From Bacillota bacterium (GTDB lineage: Bacteria; Bacillota; UBA4882; UBA8346): DNA of 64,000 nt. Below the pieces are notes generated by a model. That model was not told the origin of the DNA. It did not search any database and worked only from the letters and a program-made list of their open reading frames with translations. Numbering within the stretch: position 1 is the stretch's first letter; the number at the start of each line of letters is the position of its first letter. Position numbers and translations under genes: made by a program. Location: contig JAEYPR010000010.1 in the NCBI GenBank assembly GCA_023410535.1, positions 1 through 64,000 on the forward strand. Direction: 5' to 3'. Of this stretch, positions 16,786 to 25,138 are shown in pieces.

Positions 16786-18156
16786 TTACACAACTAGTTT
16801 TCGGGAAACGGCGTTAGTTTGATGACAGACTTTCAACAGAAAAGGACGGAAGTTAATCATTGATGTGTAATTTGCCAAGATCATCACTTGTTCCCCGGGG
16901 TTTAGATGTCTTGTTAATTCGTAAAAAGCGTTTTTAGGAGAGTAGTCGACTGCTAACGGGACAGGCGGCGGATCGCTGTATTTAACACGTAAGGCCATAT
17001 CCCCGGCTCGGGTTCCGCTGGTTACAATCTCTTGAATTCCCGATACTTTCCATAGGTTTTCCAGGGCAACGTCCCAAATCCAGGATACATCCTTACCATC
17101 GGCAGTAAGGTCGTTTAGCAATAGTAGAATGCGTTTATTTCCCGGTGACTTAATTAACAGTTGCAAGATGTGGTTAAATCCGACCGGATTTTTGACTAAA
17201 AACAAAAAGACCGGAAAGCCACGATAATCAAACTGTTCACTCCGTCCATAGCTGGGAGTCACTTGACTGATGACATTTTTAATCTGCTCAAGATTGCCGT
17301 TTAAGTGAAGACTAACAGCCATCGCCGCAAGAATGTTCAAAATGTTGAAAGTCCCGGGAAGTTTGGTCACCATCGGTGACAATTGTCCTTCATATCCCAG
17401 CTGGAACGAGCTGCCATTCATATAATCAACCTGAATCGACTCCGCCCAGAGATCCAGGGTCGGAAGTTCGTAGACGACATCGACTCCGGTCCCCGTCTCT
17501 TTCTCAACCAGTAGACCGGCTTCATTGGATTCCAGTTCGTCCTTGATCCCAAAATACAGGCGATTTTCGGGTTTCACGGCAGAACCGATTCGGGCAATAT
17601 TGGGGTCGTTTCCGTTCAACACAACTTTACACTCGCGATCGGATTTGCGAATTAACTCCATAATCCGATTAACGTTGGAATCCACTTCACCATAACGGTC
17701 TAATTGATCGCGGGAAAAATTCGTAACCACCAGAATCTGTGGTTCAAACTTGTGAAACGTTTTGATTAAAACGGCTTCATCGATCTCAAATACCGCATAA
17801 TCAGCCATATATTCCGATTCGAGATATAATGGGTCAATTAAAATACTGGTTATAATTCCGGTTACAAGGTTGGCACCGCGGGCGTTGGTTGTAAGACGGT
17901 AACCTTGCGCACGCATCAATTCAACCAAGATTTTAGTAGTGGTTGTTTTACCATTGGTCCCTGTAATCATAATCCAACCGTTCTTGAAACGGGGTGCCAA
18001 CAAATTGACGATATTGGGGAATAATTTCAGGGCGATTGCCCCAGGAAAGTTAGTTCCTTCGCCAATTTTAAATAAACGCGTGACATGAAAAATCGAACGA
18101 ACAATCAGCGCTGCAATAATAATTTGAAGGTGTTCCCACCCGGTCATTTTCTTCAT
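16786..18156 (-). CDS. murT: Lipid II isoglutaminyl synthase, MurT subunit
   Basis: A 456-residue Mur-ligase-like protein with the C-terminal DUF1727 domain. With GatD it amidates the alpha-carboxyl of D-Glu in lipid II. The P-loop GTNGKTTTTKILVEL is at about residue 63, the Mur motif NFSRDQLDRYGE at about 157, and the C-terminal domain runs from about 325. It starts 7 bases after gatD. Oddity: the Cys4 zinc ribbon expected in the middle domain of staphylococcal MurT is not visible; the region between LYFGIKDE and WAESIQV has no CxxC pairs. Confidence 0.92.
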   Translation of the reverse strand: MKKMTGWEHLQIIIAALIVRSIFHVTRLFKIGEGTNFPGAIALKLFPNIVNLLAPRFKNGWIMITGTNGKTTTTKILVELMRAQGYRLTTNARGANLVTGIITSILIDPLYLESEYMADYAVFEIDEAVLIKTFHKFEPQILVVTNFSRDQLDRYGEVDSNVNRIMELIRKSDRECKVVLNGNDPNIARIGSAVKPENRLYFGIKDELESNEAGLLVEKETGTGVDVVYELPTLDLWAESIQVDYMNGSSFQLGYEGQLSPMVTKLPGTFNILNILAAMAVSLHLNGNLEQIKNVISQVTPSYGRSEQFDYRGFPVFLFLVKNPVGFNHILQLLIKSPGNKRILLLLNDLTADGKDVSWIWDVALENLWKVSGIQEIVTSGTRAGDMALRVKYSDPPPVPLAVDYSPKNAFYELTRHLNPGEQVMILANYTSMINFRPFLLKVCHQTNAVSRKLVV

Positions 18157-18163
18157 TACGTAC

Positions 18164-18916
18164 TCAACCCCTGAAAAATTTTGAATTTTGAACCCGGTGA
18201 ATCACATAATCACGGGTTTGGTTTTCAAGACCGTCATCCAACGCTTCCAGTTCGGATTGACCGAACTTTCTTTGTAATGCCAGCTGAATTAAATGATCGG
18301 CAAACTTGGGGTTTTTCGGCAATAACGGGCCGTGCAAATAAGTCCCAAAACAATTTTTATAATGAGCGCCTTCGGAGCGATCTTCCCCGTTATTGCCGAA
18401 ACCGTTGAGTACTGTTCCCAAAGGTTGGCAATTAGAGCCTAAATAAGTCCGTCCGGAATGGTTTTCAAAACCAACCAGTTTTAGGTTGGAGTGAATTTGG
18501 GAATTCGCTTGAATGACTACGTTACTGATCGCGCGGAGCTGACCGCCTTCGGTGCGTAAATCCAATACTGAGATACCGTTTAAAATTGGTCCCTGAACCG
18601 GACGGTAATATTCACCAAGTAATTGCAGCCCGCCACAGACGGCTAGCATCACCAATCCGTCTTCAATTGCCGAACGAAGATTCCGCGCCTTGGTTTGAAT
18701 CAGATCTTCGCCGATCTTTAGCTGTTCTTTGTCCTGACCTCCTCCAAAAAAAGCCAGATCATAGTCGGCCATGTTCGGTTTATCACCAATTCCGATCTCA
18801 GTGACTTGAAGCTCTATATTCCGCCAGCGGCAACGTTGGAATAAGGTCTGCACATTACCGCGATCTCCATATAAATTCATTAAGGTTGGGTAAAAGTAAG
18901 CGAGCTTAAGTTGCAT
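18164..18916 (-). CDS. gatD: Lipid II isoglutaminyl synthase, GatD glutaminase subunit
   Basis: A 250-residue class I glutamine amidotransferase supplying ammonia to MurT. With the ATG at 18916 the nucleophile is Cys94 in LAVCGGLQLLGEYY, the position reported for staphylococcal GatD. The catalytic His is in FGTYLHGPLLPKNP at about residue 195. The start follows AAGGAGG by 4 bases; a longer frame to 18955 lacks a site. It forms a two-gene operon with murT. Confidence 0.92.
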   Translation of the reverse strand: MQLKLAYFYPTLMNLYGDRGNVQTLFQRCRWRNIELQVTEIGIGDKPNMADYDLAFFGGGQDKEQLKIGEDLIQTKARNLRSAIEDGLVMLAVCGGLQLLGEYYRPVQGPILNGISVLDLRTEGGQLRAISNVVIQANSQIHSNLKLVGFENHSGRTYLGSNCQPLGTVLNGFGNNGEDRSEGAHYKNCFGTYLHGPLLPKNPKFADHLIQLALQRKFGQSELEALDDGLENQTRDYVIHRVQNSKFFRG

Positions 18917-19128
18917 ATATCCTCCTTGAGGTCTACGAGCTATCAGAATTTTCAATCACAATCCAACCCAATATAACTTACCTAGACATAATTATTCGCT
19001 AGTTATTTTTTGAATTCCTTTATTAACTGCGGGAAACTCATTCTACTCTAAGGTTATTTTGCCGAAATTACAATTTTTTAGTAATCAAAATCAGTTCTTC
19101 GGTTTTTACTGCTTGATCTTAAACGAAA

Positions 19129-19154
19129 GAAACCGGGAATTAATTCCCGGTTTC
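19129..19154. terminator. Palindromic hairpin, probable terminator
   Basis: GAAACCGGGAATT / AATTCCCGGTTTC. It lies between the convergently oriented-free gap after the RseB-like gene (ending 19273) and the gatD start. It is the main structure in the roughly 350-base gap 18917-19272; no gene or known RNA motif was seen there. Confidence 0.6.
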
Positions 19155-19272
19155 GTCATGATAGATATTTCCATAGTTATTATATTAGTTATGAATCTTA
19201 ATCACAATCATCTTTAGTGTTATTTAAGATTTTCTTTGATAGGTCTAGTGGTCTCCGTCTTTGGAATGGCGA

Positions 19273-20268
19273 TTACTTAAGGTTGGAATTTTTCTCAAAA
19301 GATGCTGCTACCTTTTTCAATTCATCAAGCGACACAGATCCAATCATGGCGAAGTGAACCTGATTGGAAAACCACTGATACAGTATGATTGTCTGATTTG
19401 GTTTATTAAAATCTTTGACGCTATCGGAAGAAAACTGTTGTTTTTCCGAGAGTTTTTCCCGTTCAAAAACGGATAATTTTTGACCGTTGGGTCCTTCGAA
19501 GAGTAAATGGGCAACCGTGGCAAAACTTAACTCTTCCAACGAAGCCTTGCTAAAGGCATACCCTTCGGGAAGGTAGGTCGGTAAAGTGATCGGAAAATTG
19601 ACTCCTTGCTGCGTTCGGACCAAACTTACCGTCTGCCAAAATTTATTCGAATTATCATACCACTTTACACTTTCAGGAAAGAGTGACTCCGGATTAAAAT
19701 TGGAGGGTAACTTTTTAACTTGCAAAAACCGATAAGAACGGTTTAATATTTCCTGACGATACATATCAAAACCGATTGGAAAATGTGATTCTTTATCAAT
19801 ATACAAACGGTAATTATAATTTCCGGCAATACCGCTTAACACATAAACCGGTCGTCCGAAAAGAAACGCGTCGTTCTCCTGTTGCGAAACTTTGTCCAGC
19901 CAACTTTGCCATTCGGGAAAGCGTTTTTTATTTTTACCATCCGGAAACTCAATTTTTAATCCGGTATTTTGCCCCGAAATGTAAAAAAGTGACAGTTTGT
20001 CCGTATCATACGATAATTCCCCTCTCTGCCATAGGGGAGTCTGAACTTGTTTCAGCAAGTTACGATTTTTTACCCAAACTTGATATGTTGTCTCTTGCCG
20101 ACGCCCAAATCGAAAAACCGTTTCGGTATATTCCCCCCAATAATTGCTTTTTAAGGCCTCCACGACGTGTTCCTTTATTTGAACAACATTCGGTTCGCCC
20201 CAAACCGGATAATTTAAGGGAATAATCATCATCACTAATATAAATAAAATTCGCGCTACCTTCTGCAT
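19273..20268 (-). CDS. Exported RseB/LolA-fold-like protein of a sigma cassette
   Basis: A 331-residue secreted protein with a signal peptide at residues 1-24. The N-terminal half (about 30-215) resembles the LolA/RseB half-barrel (NYWGEYTETVFRFG, RLYIDKESHFPIGFDMY). The C-terminal half (about 235-330) resembles the domain that follows it in MucB/RseB and DUF4367 proteins (LPTYLPEGYAFSKASLEEL). In proteobacteria RseB guards anti-sigma RseA against proteolysis. Its place directly behind an ECF sigma and anti-sigma gene supports a similar sensor role outside the membrane. The ATG at 20268 follows GGGGGAACG. Confidence 0.7.
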   Translation of the reverse strand: MQKVARILFILVMMIIPLNYPVWGEPNVVQIKEHVVEALKSNYWGEYTETVFRFGRRQETTYQVWVKNRNLLKQVQTPLWQRGELSYDTDKLSLFYISGQNTGLKIEFPDGKNKKRFPEWQSWLDKVSQQENDAFLFGRPVYVLSGIAGNYNYRLYIDKESHFPIGFDMYRQEILNRSYRFLQVKKLPSNFNPESLFPESVKWYDNSNKFWQTVSLVRTQQGVNFPITLPTYLPEGYAFSKASLEELSFATVAHLLFEGPNGQKLSVFEREKLSEKQQFSSDSVKDFNKPNQTIILYQWFSNQVHFAMIGSVSLDELKKVAASFEKNSNLK

Positions 20269-20326
20269 GAACGTTCCCCCACTTGTGATCTTAACAAGGA
20301 TCATGAAAGAATCTACAGCTATCTTA

Positions 20327-20692
20327 TTATGAACCTGATTCGTAATGAATGGTCAGATATTCTTCGACCATTTCTGACTCGGGTCCTGTGAGACTCGGCT
20401 GCGATAAGCGATACCAGAAACTGGTGATGGCAAATAACACAACTAACGCAATGGCAGCCAAAGCAACCTTTTTTTGCAACATTGCATAAACAAACTTTGG
20501 TTGTGCAACTGTAAGACGCGGCCCTGGAAAAGCGGTATGTAAAAGAACATGAATTTGAGAGAATTCCGCTACTTTAAGACGGCATTTTTCACATGCGCTT
20601 AAATGTCTTTTTAGGAAATAACCTTCCCACAAACGTACTTCTCCATCTGCCATGCTCTGTAATTGCAGTTCATTTGGACAATGCATTGTCAT
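20327..20692 (-). CDS. Zinc-finger anti-sigma factor
   Basis: A 121-residue anti-sigma factor. The zf-HC2 (ZAS) motif is seen as His and two Cys in KRHLSACEKCRLKV, with an N-terminal Cys in MHCPNELQ. One membrane helix lies at about residues 77-97. The C terminus would be extracytoplasmic. The 5' end overlaps the sigma gene by 23 bases, so the pair is co-translated. Its target should be the adjacent sigma factor. Confidence 0.88.
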   Translation of the reverse strand: MTMHCPNELQLQSMADGEVRLWEGYFLKRHLSACEKCRLKVAEFSQIHVLLHTAFPGPRLTVAQPKFVYAMLQKKVALAAIALVVLFAITSFWYRLSQPSLTGPESEMVEEYLTIHYESGS

Positions 20693-21278
20693 TCACTTCC
20701 TTATCTTCTTGCAGCAAGGGGCTAAGAACCTTGCGAAGTTCTTGCCTTGCATAAAACAGGCGGGATTTGACAGTTCCTAGGCCAATTTTAGTGATCTTCG
20801 CGATTTCTTGATATTTAAAACAATGAATATCGTGCAAAATGACGATCATGCGGTGTTCGGGCGATAAGCGATTCAAGGCGTTACGGATCGTCTCTTGAAG
20901 TTCGAATTGTTCATAACATTCCTCCGGCAATCGTTTTGTATCTCTTACCTCAAGGGTCACCGCCTCCTCTTCTTCGCTGTTTATTCTTGTCAAATACGAA
21001 GTGGGCCGGGCTGAAACCTTTCGTTGATAATCAATACAGGCATTTGTCATAATCCGAAACAACCAAGTCCATATTGTTGAATCGCCTTTAAAACCAGGCA
21101 AGGCACGGATAATTTTGATTAAAACTTCTTGGGTTACATCTTCCGCTTCAAAATCATTGCCCAAGAAGTTGCACGCATAATGAAAGAGTGGTCTGCGAAT
21201 TTTACCAATAAACTCTTCAATGGCAACTGGGTCGCCTTTTTGGGCCGCTTTAATTCTCTCAAGATTTAATTCTGACAT
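20670..21278 (-). CDS. ECF RNA polymerase sigma factor
   Basis: A 202-residue group 4 sigma factor. Region 2 shows LFHYACNFLGNDFEAEDVTQ, then EVLIKIIRAL and TWLFRIMTNACIDYQRK. Region 4 shows LSPEHRMIVILHDIHCFKY, then QEIAKITKIGLGTVKSRLFYAR. It is followed by its zinc anti-sigma and an RseB-like protein, an envelope-stress arrangement. Regulon unknown. Confidence 0.93.
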   Translation of the reverse strand: MSELNLERIKAAQKGDPVAIEEFIGKIRRPLFHYACNFLGNDFEAEDVTQEVLIKIIRALPGFKGDSTIWTWLFRIMTNACIDYQRKVSARPTSYLTRINSEEEEAVTLEVRDTKRLPEECYEQFELQETIRNALNRLSPEHRMIVILHDIHCFKYQEIAKITKIGLGTVKSRLFYARQELRKVLSPLLQEDKEVNDNALSK

Positions 21279-21442
21279 TCATACCTCTTACAATGACGGA
21301 TTGAAGATGGAAAGAGTTCAACATGATCTACAATTTTCTTTAGCTTTAACAAATTTCCTGCCTGTCAGGGTTCTTTCTTATAAAAATCATATATCCAACT
21401 GAATTTAATCCCTTTTATTTCTGAACCTTCCAGGAATGAATT

Positions 21443-21464
21443 ACCCGCAGCGGAAACTGCGGGT
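21443..21464. terminator. Hairpin downstream of the LysM gene
   Basis: ACCCGCAG / CTGCGGGT stem with a 6-base loop. It lies about 50 bases beyond the terminator at 21494-21515; there is no strong T run, so function is uncertain. Confidence 0.35.
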
Positions 21465-21493
21465 GTCGGAAATAATCCCTAAGGAATAAAAAA

Positions 21494-21515
21494 AATGGCC
21501 GAATGATCGGCCATT
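21494..21515 (-). terminator. Terminator of the four-LysM gene
   Basis: AATGGCCGA / TCGGCCATT palindrome overlapping the stop codon. On the minus strand it is followed by a long T run. Confidence 0.85.
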
Positions 21516-22584
21516 AACGACAGGTTCTTTTACAATCATGTTTTTTGTGTTTCTTTTTTTTCTGTCCGCGAAATGGGCATTGTTCCCAAGGCACTACGAC
21601 ATAGACCGGACAAGGATACATACTTGGAGCGGGTTCTCCCGCTACGATTCCGCCAGGACACGGAGTTGGCATCGGTGTCGGAGCCGGCGATGGCATCGGC
21701 ATAGGCATTGGCATAGGCATTGGCATAGGCATGGGCATTGGCATGGGAGTAGGTAAAGGCATTGGCATCGGTGCCGGGCTCGGTAACGGCATCGGGACGG
21801 CCGCGACCGGAATACATACTACTTGGCCTGGGAAAATGCGGTTCGGATCCGCAATTTGCGGATTAGCAGCGATTAATGCGGCAAGCGTAATATTATTACG
21901 ACGGGCGATCTCAAACATGGTGTCACCCGATTTGACAGTATAAAGAGTACCATTGGGACAAGGAATCGGACTTGTTCCGGCTGGAATACAGATTTCCTGT
22001 CCGGGGAAGATCATATCCGGATTTTTAATCTGTGGATTGGCTCTAATTAAAGCATCCAACGTAACACCGGAACGTTGCGCGATCAAAAACAGCGTATCCC
22101 CACTAACTACCCGATAAACTCTTCCACCGGGGCAGGCAAAACCGCCACCGCCGCCGCTACCGGGAATACAGATTACTTGACCGGGGAAAATGCGATTTGG
22201 ATCGCTAATTTGGGGATTGGCTGCAATAAGCGCTGCTAAAGAAATATTGTTGCGACGGGCAATTTCATACATCGTGTCACCGGATTTTATTGTATAGGAT
22301 GTTCCGTTGGGACAGGGTGCTGGGGATGGTCCGGGAGCGGAACCCGGGACCGGAACGCAAATCATCTGCCCGGGAAAAATTTTATTGGGATCAGCAATTT
22401 GGGGATTGGCGTTGATCAAACTCTGTAAAGAAATGTTAAACCTTCTAGCGATCAAAAACATCGTATCGCCTGATTTTACCGTATACATCTGTCCATTGGG
22501 GCAATTTGCTGTCATATTTGTATTGGTAGTCATTCCCGTCAGCGGAGCTAACTCGGCAAAACCATCTATCATTTCATCGGACAT
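21514..22584 (-). CDS. Four-LysM protein with Met-Pro repeat and Lys/Cys-rich tail
   Basis: A 356-residue protein without a signal peptide. Four LysM repeats (about residues 31-77, 96-141, 153-198, 212-257) share YTVKSGDTMFEIARRNNI, then NPQIADPNRIFPGQ. Next comes a low-complexity run of Met-Pro and Ala-Pro dipeptides (about 265-305), a PCPGG...YPCPVY segment, and a very basic tail (GQKKKKHKKHDCKRTCR). Lack of a signal, LysM domains and a Lys/Cys-rich end recall spore-coat morphogenetic proteins such as SafA, which is the suggested role. The Met-Pro part is encoded by tandem hexamers. GAGGAGG precedes the ATG. Confidence 0.8.
   Translation of the reverse strand: MSDEMIDGFAELAPLTGMTTNTNMTANCPNGQMYTVKSGDTMFLIARRFNISLQSLINANPQIADPNKIFPGQMICVPVPGSAPGPSPAPCPNGTSYTIKSGDTMYEIARRNNISLAALIAANPQISDPNRIFPGQVICIPGSGGGGGFACPGGRVYRVVSGDTLFLIAQRSGVTLDALIRANPQIKNPDMIFPGQEICIPAGTSPIPCPNGTLYTVKSGDTMFEIARRNNITLAALIAANPQIADPNRIFPGQVVCIPVAAVPMPLPSPAPMPMPLPTPMPMPMPMPMPMPMPMPMPSPAPTPMPTPCPGGIVAGEPAPSMYPCPVYVVVPWEQCPFRGQKKKKHKKHDCKRTCR
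21670..21786. repeat. Tandem hexamer repeat inside the LysM gene
   Basis: Repeated 6-base units such as GGCATT, GGCATA and GGCATC on the plus strand, coding for Met-Pro dipeptides on the minus strand. In-frame expansion or contraction by slippage is likely. Confidence 0.8.
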
Positions 22585-22776
22585 ACTGGTACCTCCTCGT
22601 GACCAAGTACTGTGCTACTAATGTAACATATTCCCGAGTCCCGACTTTGGCTACCGTGACGAAGGCATAATTCATAATTAGCGATGAAAATCAATGATGA
22701 AACCGTCAAAACCGTATTTCCGCGATAAACTTTCCCTTCCTTGATTCATATTATAGATCAGAATGAGGTGTTTCTA

Positions 22777-23094
22777 ATGTTTTGGAATTCAATTTGGAAC
22801 TTTCTTAAAAATCTTTGGAAGAATCTAACTCCGATCAGTAAAAAATCGAATACAACTTTGGATACGGCCAAACTCAATGTGTTCGGTATGACTGTGGAAG
22901 TGACCCGGGAAGTCGCGGTGGATGTCCCTTATGAATTAACGGTGGTCGTTCCCAGAGCGGAATTCCGGCAAACCGTCGCAAAATCCGATCTCCCTGCAAA
23001 AAACTTCAATACGGAGATTATCTTAAGTAGCATTACGATCGCTCACTCCCCACGATTGCCTAGCAATCGCAGTTTAACGCAAGGGGTCAAATAA
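22777..23094 (+). CDS. Small hypothetical protein
   Basis: A 105-residue protein of no recognised family. It begins with an aromatic-rich amphipathic stretch (MFWNSIWNFLKNLWKNLTP), followed by a polar region and a beta-rich segment (TAKLNVFGMTVEVTREVAVD, then VPYELTVVVPRA). No signal peptide or Cys. The ATG at 22777 is 9 bases after GAGG; the upstream start at 22741 has none. It is divergent from the four-LysM gene and is followed by a strong terminator, so a real single-gene unit is likely. Confidence 0.6.
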   Translation: MFWNSIWNFLKNLWKNLTPISKKSNTTLDTAKLNVFGMTVEVTREVAVDVPYELTVVVPRAEFRQTVAKSDLPAKNFNTEIILSSITIAHSPRLPSNRSLTQGVK

Positions 23095-23106
23095 AATGAT
23101 CGGCTC

Positions 23107-23142
23107 AAACAAAAAAACCGCGATAAACGCGATTTTTTGTTT
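23107..23142. terminator. Bidirectional terminator
   Basis: AAACAAAAAAACCGCG / CGCGATTTTTTGTTT around a 4-base loop. It separates the convergent small hypothetical gene and the alcohol dehydrogenase gene. Confidence 0.85.
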
Positions 23143-23153
23143 ATAAAGACTTT

Positions 23154-24326
23154 TTATCGGGCGAGTTTTAATACTTCTAAAATATCCGCCGCTTTAAATT
23201 TACTGACATTACCGACATGGGATATCCACGGTTTCATGGCTTTGTTGGCCATTTCTTCAAGGCGATCGTCGGGCACATTCATCTCGCTTAAGGTAATTGG
23301 CATACCAAGCTGATGATAGAATTCTTCCAAACGACGGATTCCTTCTCGCGCTGTCTGTTCCGGGTTTTCAAAATCATAATCCACATCCCAGACCCGTACT
23401 GCAAACTGGACAAACCGATGTAAGTTCTGTTTGAAGGTATATTTCATCCATGCCGGGAAAACCACCGCTAAGCCCGCGCCATGAGCCACGTCATAAATAG
23501 CGCTGATTTCTTGTTCGATCATATGGGAAGCCCAATCCCCTAAACGCCGCCCCGTTCCAAACAGATCATTATGAGCGAGCGTGCTGGCCCACATCATTTC
23601 AGCCCGGGCATCATAATTATCCGGCTGTTCGATGGCGATCAGACTATTTTTAATCATACTTTTTAAGGCGCCTTCGCATAACCGGTCTGTCAAATCGACA
23701 TGCGTTACATCGGTAAAATAACGTTCCATAATATGCGCCATGATATCAACTGCACCGCAGGCGGTTTGATAGGCCGGTAAGGAAAAAGTAAGTTCCGGAT
23801 TTAAGATTGCGAATTTGGGGCGGTTAAGTTCCACATTTAAACCCCATTTAAACCAACCGTCTTCATTGGTAATTACCGAACTCTTACTGGCTTCGCTGCC
23901 CGCCGCCGGAATCGTCAAAACGACGCCAACAGGGAGATTCTTTTCGGGAACTGCCTTTGCGCCATAAAAATCCCAAACATCTCCTTCATACGGAACACCT
24001 AAGGCGATCGCTTTGGCGGAATCAATAACACTACCGCCACCCACGGCCAAAATGAATCCAATGCCCTGCTCGCGGCAGAGTTTAATTCCTTCCCGGACCA
24101 AACTCAAACGCGGATTGGGCTGCACTCCGGAAAGCTCTACAAATTCAACGCCGGCTTCGGTTAAAGAAGTGGTAACTTTCTCGTAAAGTCCGGATTTTTT
24201 TATGCTTCCGCCACCGTAATGCAGTAAAATTTTACTGGAATACTGCTTGGTTTCGACACCGACACGGTTTTCGGTACCACGACCAAAAATAATCTTGGTT
24301 GGGCTTAAAAATTCAAAATTCTCCAT
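23154..24326 (-). CDS. Iron-containing alcohol dehydrogenase
   Basis: A 390-residue group III alcohol dehydrogenase of the BdhA/YqhD type, probably reducing aldehydes with NAD(P)H during fermentation. The cofactor motif is FILAVGGGSVIDSAKAIALG. Metal ligands are the Asp and His in CGAVDIMAHIMERYF, then the His residues in DWASHMIEQEI and YDVAHGAGLAVVFP. Length is normal. It is monocistronic. Substrate range cannot be read from the sequence. Confidence 0.92.
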   Translation of the reverse strand: MENFEFLSPTKIIFGRGTENRVGVETKQYSSKILLHYGGGSIKKSGLYEKVTTSLTEAGVEFVELSGVQPNPRLSLVREGIKLCREQGIGFILAVGGGSVIDSAKAIALGVPYEGDVWDFYGAKAVPEKNLPVGVVLTIPAAGSEASKSSVITNEDGWFKWGLNVELNRPKFAILNPELTFSLPAYQTACGAVDIMAHIMERYFTDVTHVDLTDRLCEGALKSMIKNSLIAIEQPDNYDARAEMMWASTLAHNDLFGTGRRLGDWASHMIEQEISAIYDVAHGAGLAVVFPAWMKYTFKQNLHRFVQFAVRVWDVDYDFENPEQTAREGIRRLEEFYHQLGMPITLSEMNVPDDRLEEMANKAMKPWISHVGNVSKFKAADILEVLKLAR

Positions 24327-24668
24327 TTCAAAACCACCTTTTTATGTAAGCTATTTTCTAAGGCACTGCGGAAAATATATCGCAATATTTCGCTTCCCAG
24401 ATTGTATTGCGACATATACTTTCATTTTATCATTATTTTCTCGTTGTGGTGAAGCATCTATTTTCAAAATACTCAAGTTTATAGGATTATCGACATTCTC
24501 GCGCTCCGTTGCGTTTTGAAACATTTTAGGATACAACCAGACATTTACGATATTTTTGATTCTATTTCCCCCAACTATTTTGTCATGTACCGAAACGGTT
24601 TTGACTAACATTTAACATTTTAGAAAAAATCTTCAGTGAATCAATTCACTGAAGACACGAAAAACATT
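24327..24668. other. Intergenic region between ADH and a hypothetical gene
   Basis: About 340 bases, AT-rich. An 86-codon minus-strand frame (24351-24611) has no ribosome site or family and is not accepted as a gene. The only clear element is the terminator at 24630-24655. The promoter of the ADH gene should lie near 24340-24420. Confidence 0.5.
24630..24655 (-). terminator. Terminator of the 24669-25061 gene
   Basis: TCTTCAGTGAAT / ATTCACTGAAGA, nearly perfect, followed on the minus strand by ATTTTTTC. Confidence 0.85.
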
Positions 24669-25061
24669 TTAAAAAATTTCCAACCCCCCGACTAGCGTAC
24701 TGATGGCTGCCACCAACCGATTAATGGGATTGGCAGGGTCATTACGCCAACCGTTTGCCGAACTTATCATGCCCTCCGAGACTACATACCGCCCAGCAAA
24801 ACTGATCGTAACGGACCAAGGGGTCGTCGCGTCGGTGGCGCTTGGATACTGGGTTTGCCAATTCCAAATATGTAACCGCTCCAGTTTCCGCCACAACGAA
24901 CACCAGTCCTCCGCCGACGGTTTGACGACAATGCAAACCGGTTTGGCGACAGCCGTCTTCTTATAAATTAAGCAGCCGTCCGAAAGTTGGATTGAAAAAA
25001 GGGGTCCAGGATGATTGCCGATTGCGAAAGCGAACGTCGAGGGTAAATAGTTTTGTTCCAT
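24669..25061 (-). CDS. Hypothetical protein
   Basis: About 130 residues, no recognised family. Features are a hydrophobic start (NYLPSTFAFAIGNHPGPLF), a Trp-rich middle (DWCSLWRKLERLHIWNWQTQ) and a beta-like segment TPWSVTISFAGRYVVSEGM. The short N-terminal strand, helix and strand pattern resembles small domains found in many Bacillota, but no assignment is possible. The start is uncertain: ATG at 25061 is chosen, while a TTG at 25112 gives 147 residues. The good terminator downstream supports a real gene. Confidence 0.55.
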   Translation of the reverse strand: MEQNYLPSTFAFAIGNHPGPLFSIQLSDGCLIYKKTAVAKPVCIVVKPSAEDWCSLWRKLERLHIWNWQTQYPSATDATTPWSVTISFAGRYVVSEGMISSANGWRNDPANPINRLVAAISTLVGGLEIF

Positions 25062-25138
25062 TATTGTTCCGCCCATTTCCTTGATGAAAAATATTTCTTG
25101 ATTTACCCCCAATTTCCTGTATGATAACTGAAAAATAT

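Noticed and set aside
19776..20225. 149-codon plus-strand frame opposite the RseB-like gene
   Set aside because: Low-complexity antisense translation without start signal; the minus-strand gene has a signal peptide and operon context.
24351..24611. 86-codon minus-strand frame between ADH and the hypothetical gene
   Set aside because: No ribosome site or recognisable domain, and it lies where the ADH promoter is expected.
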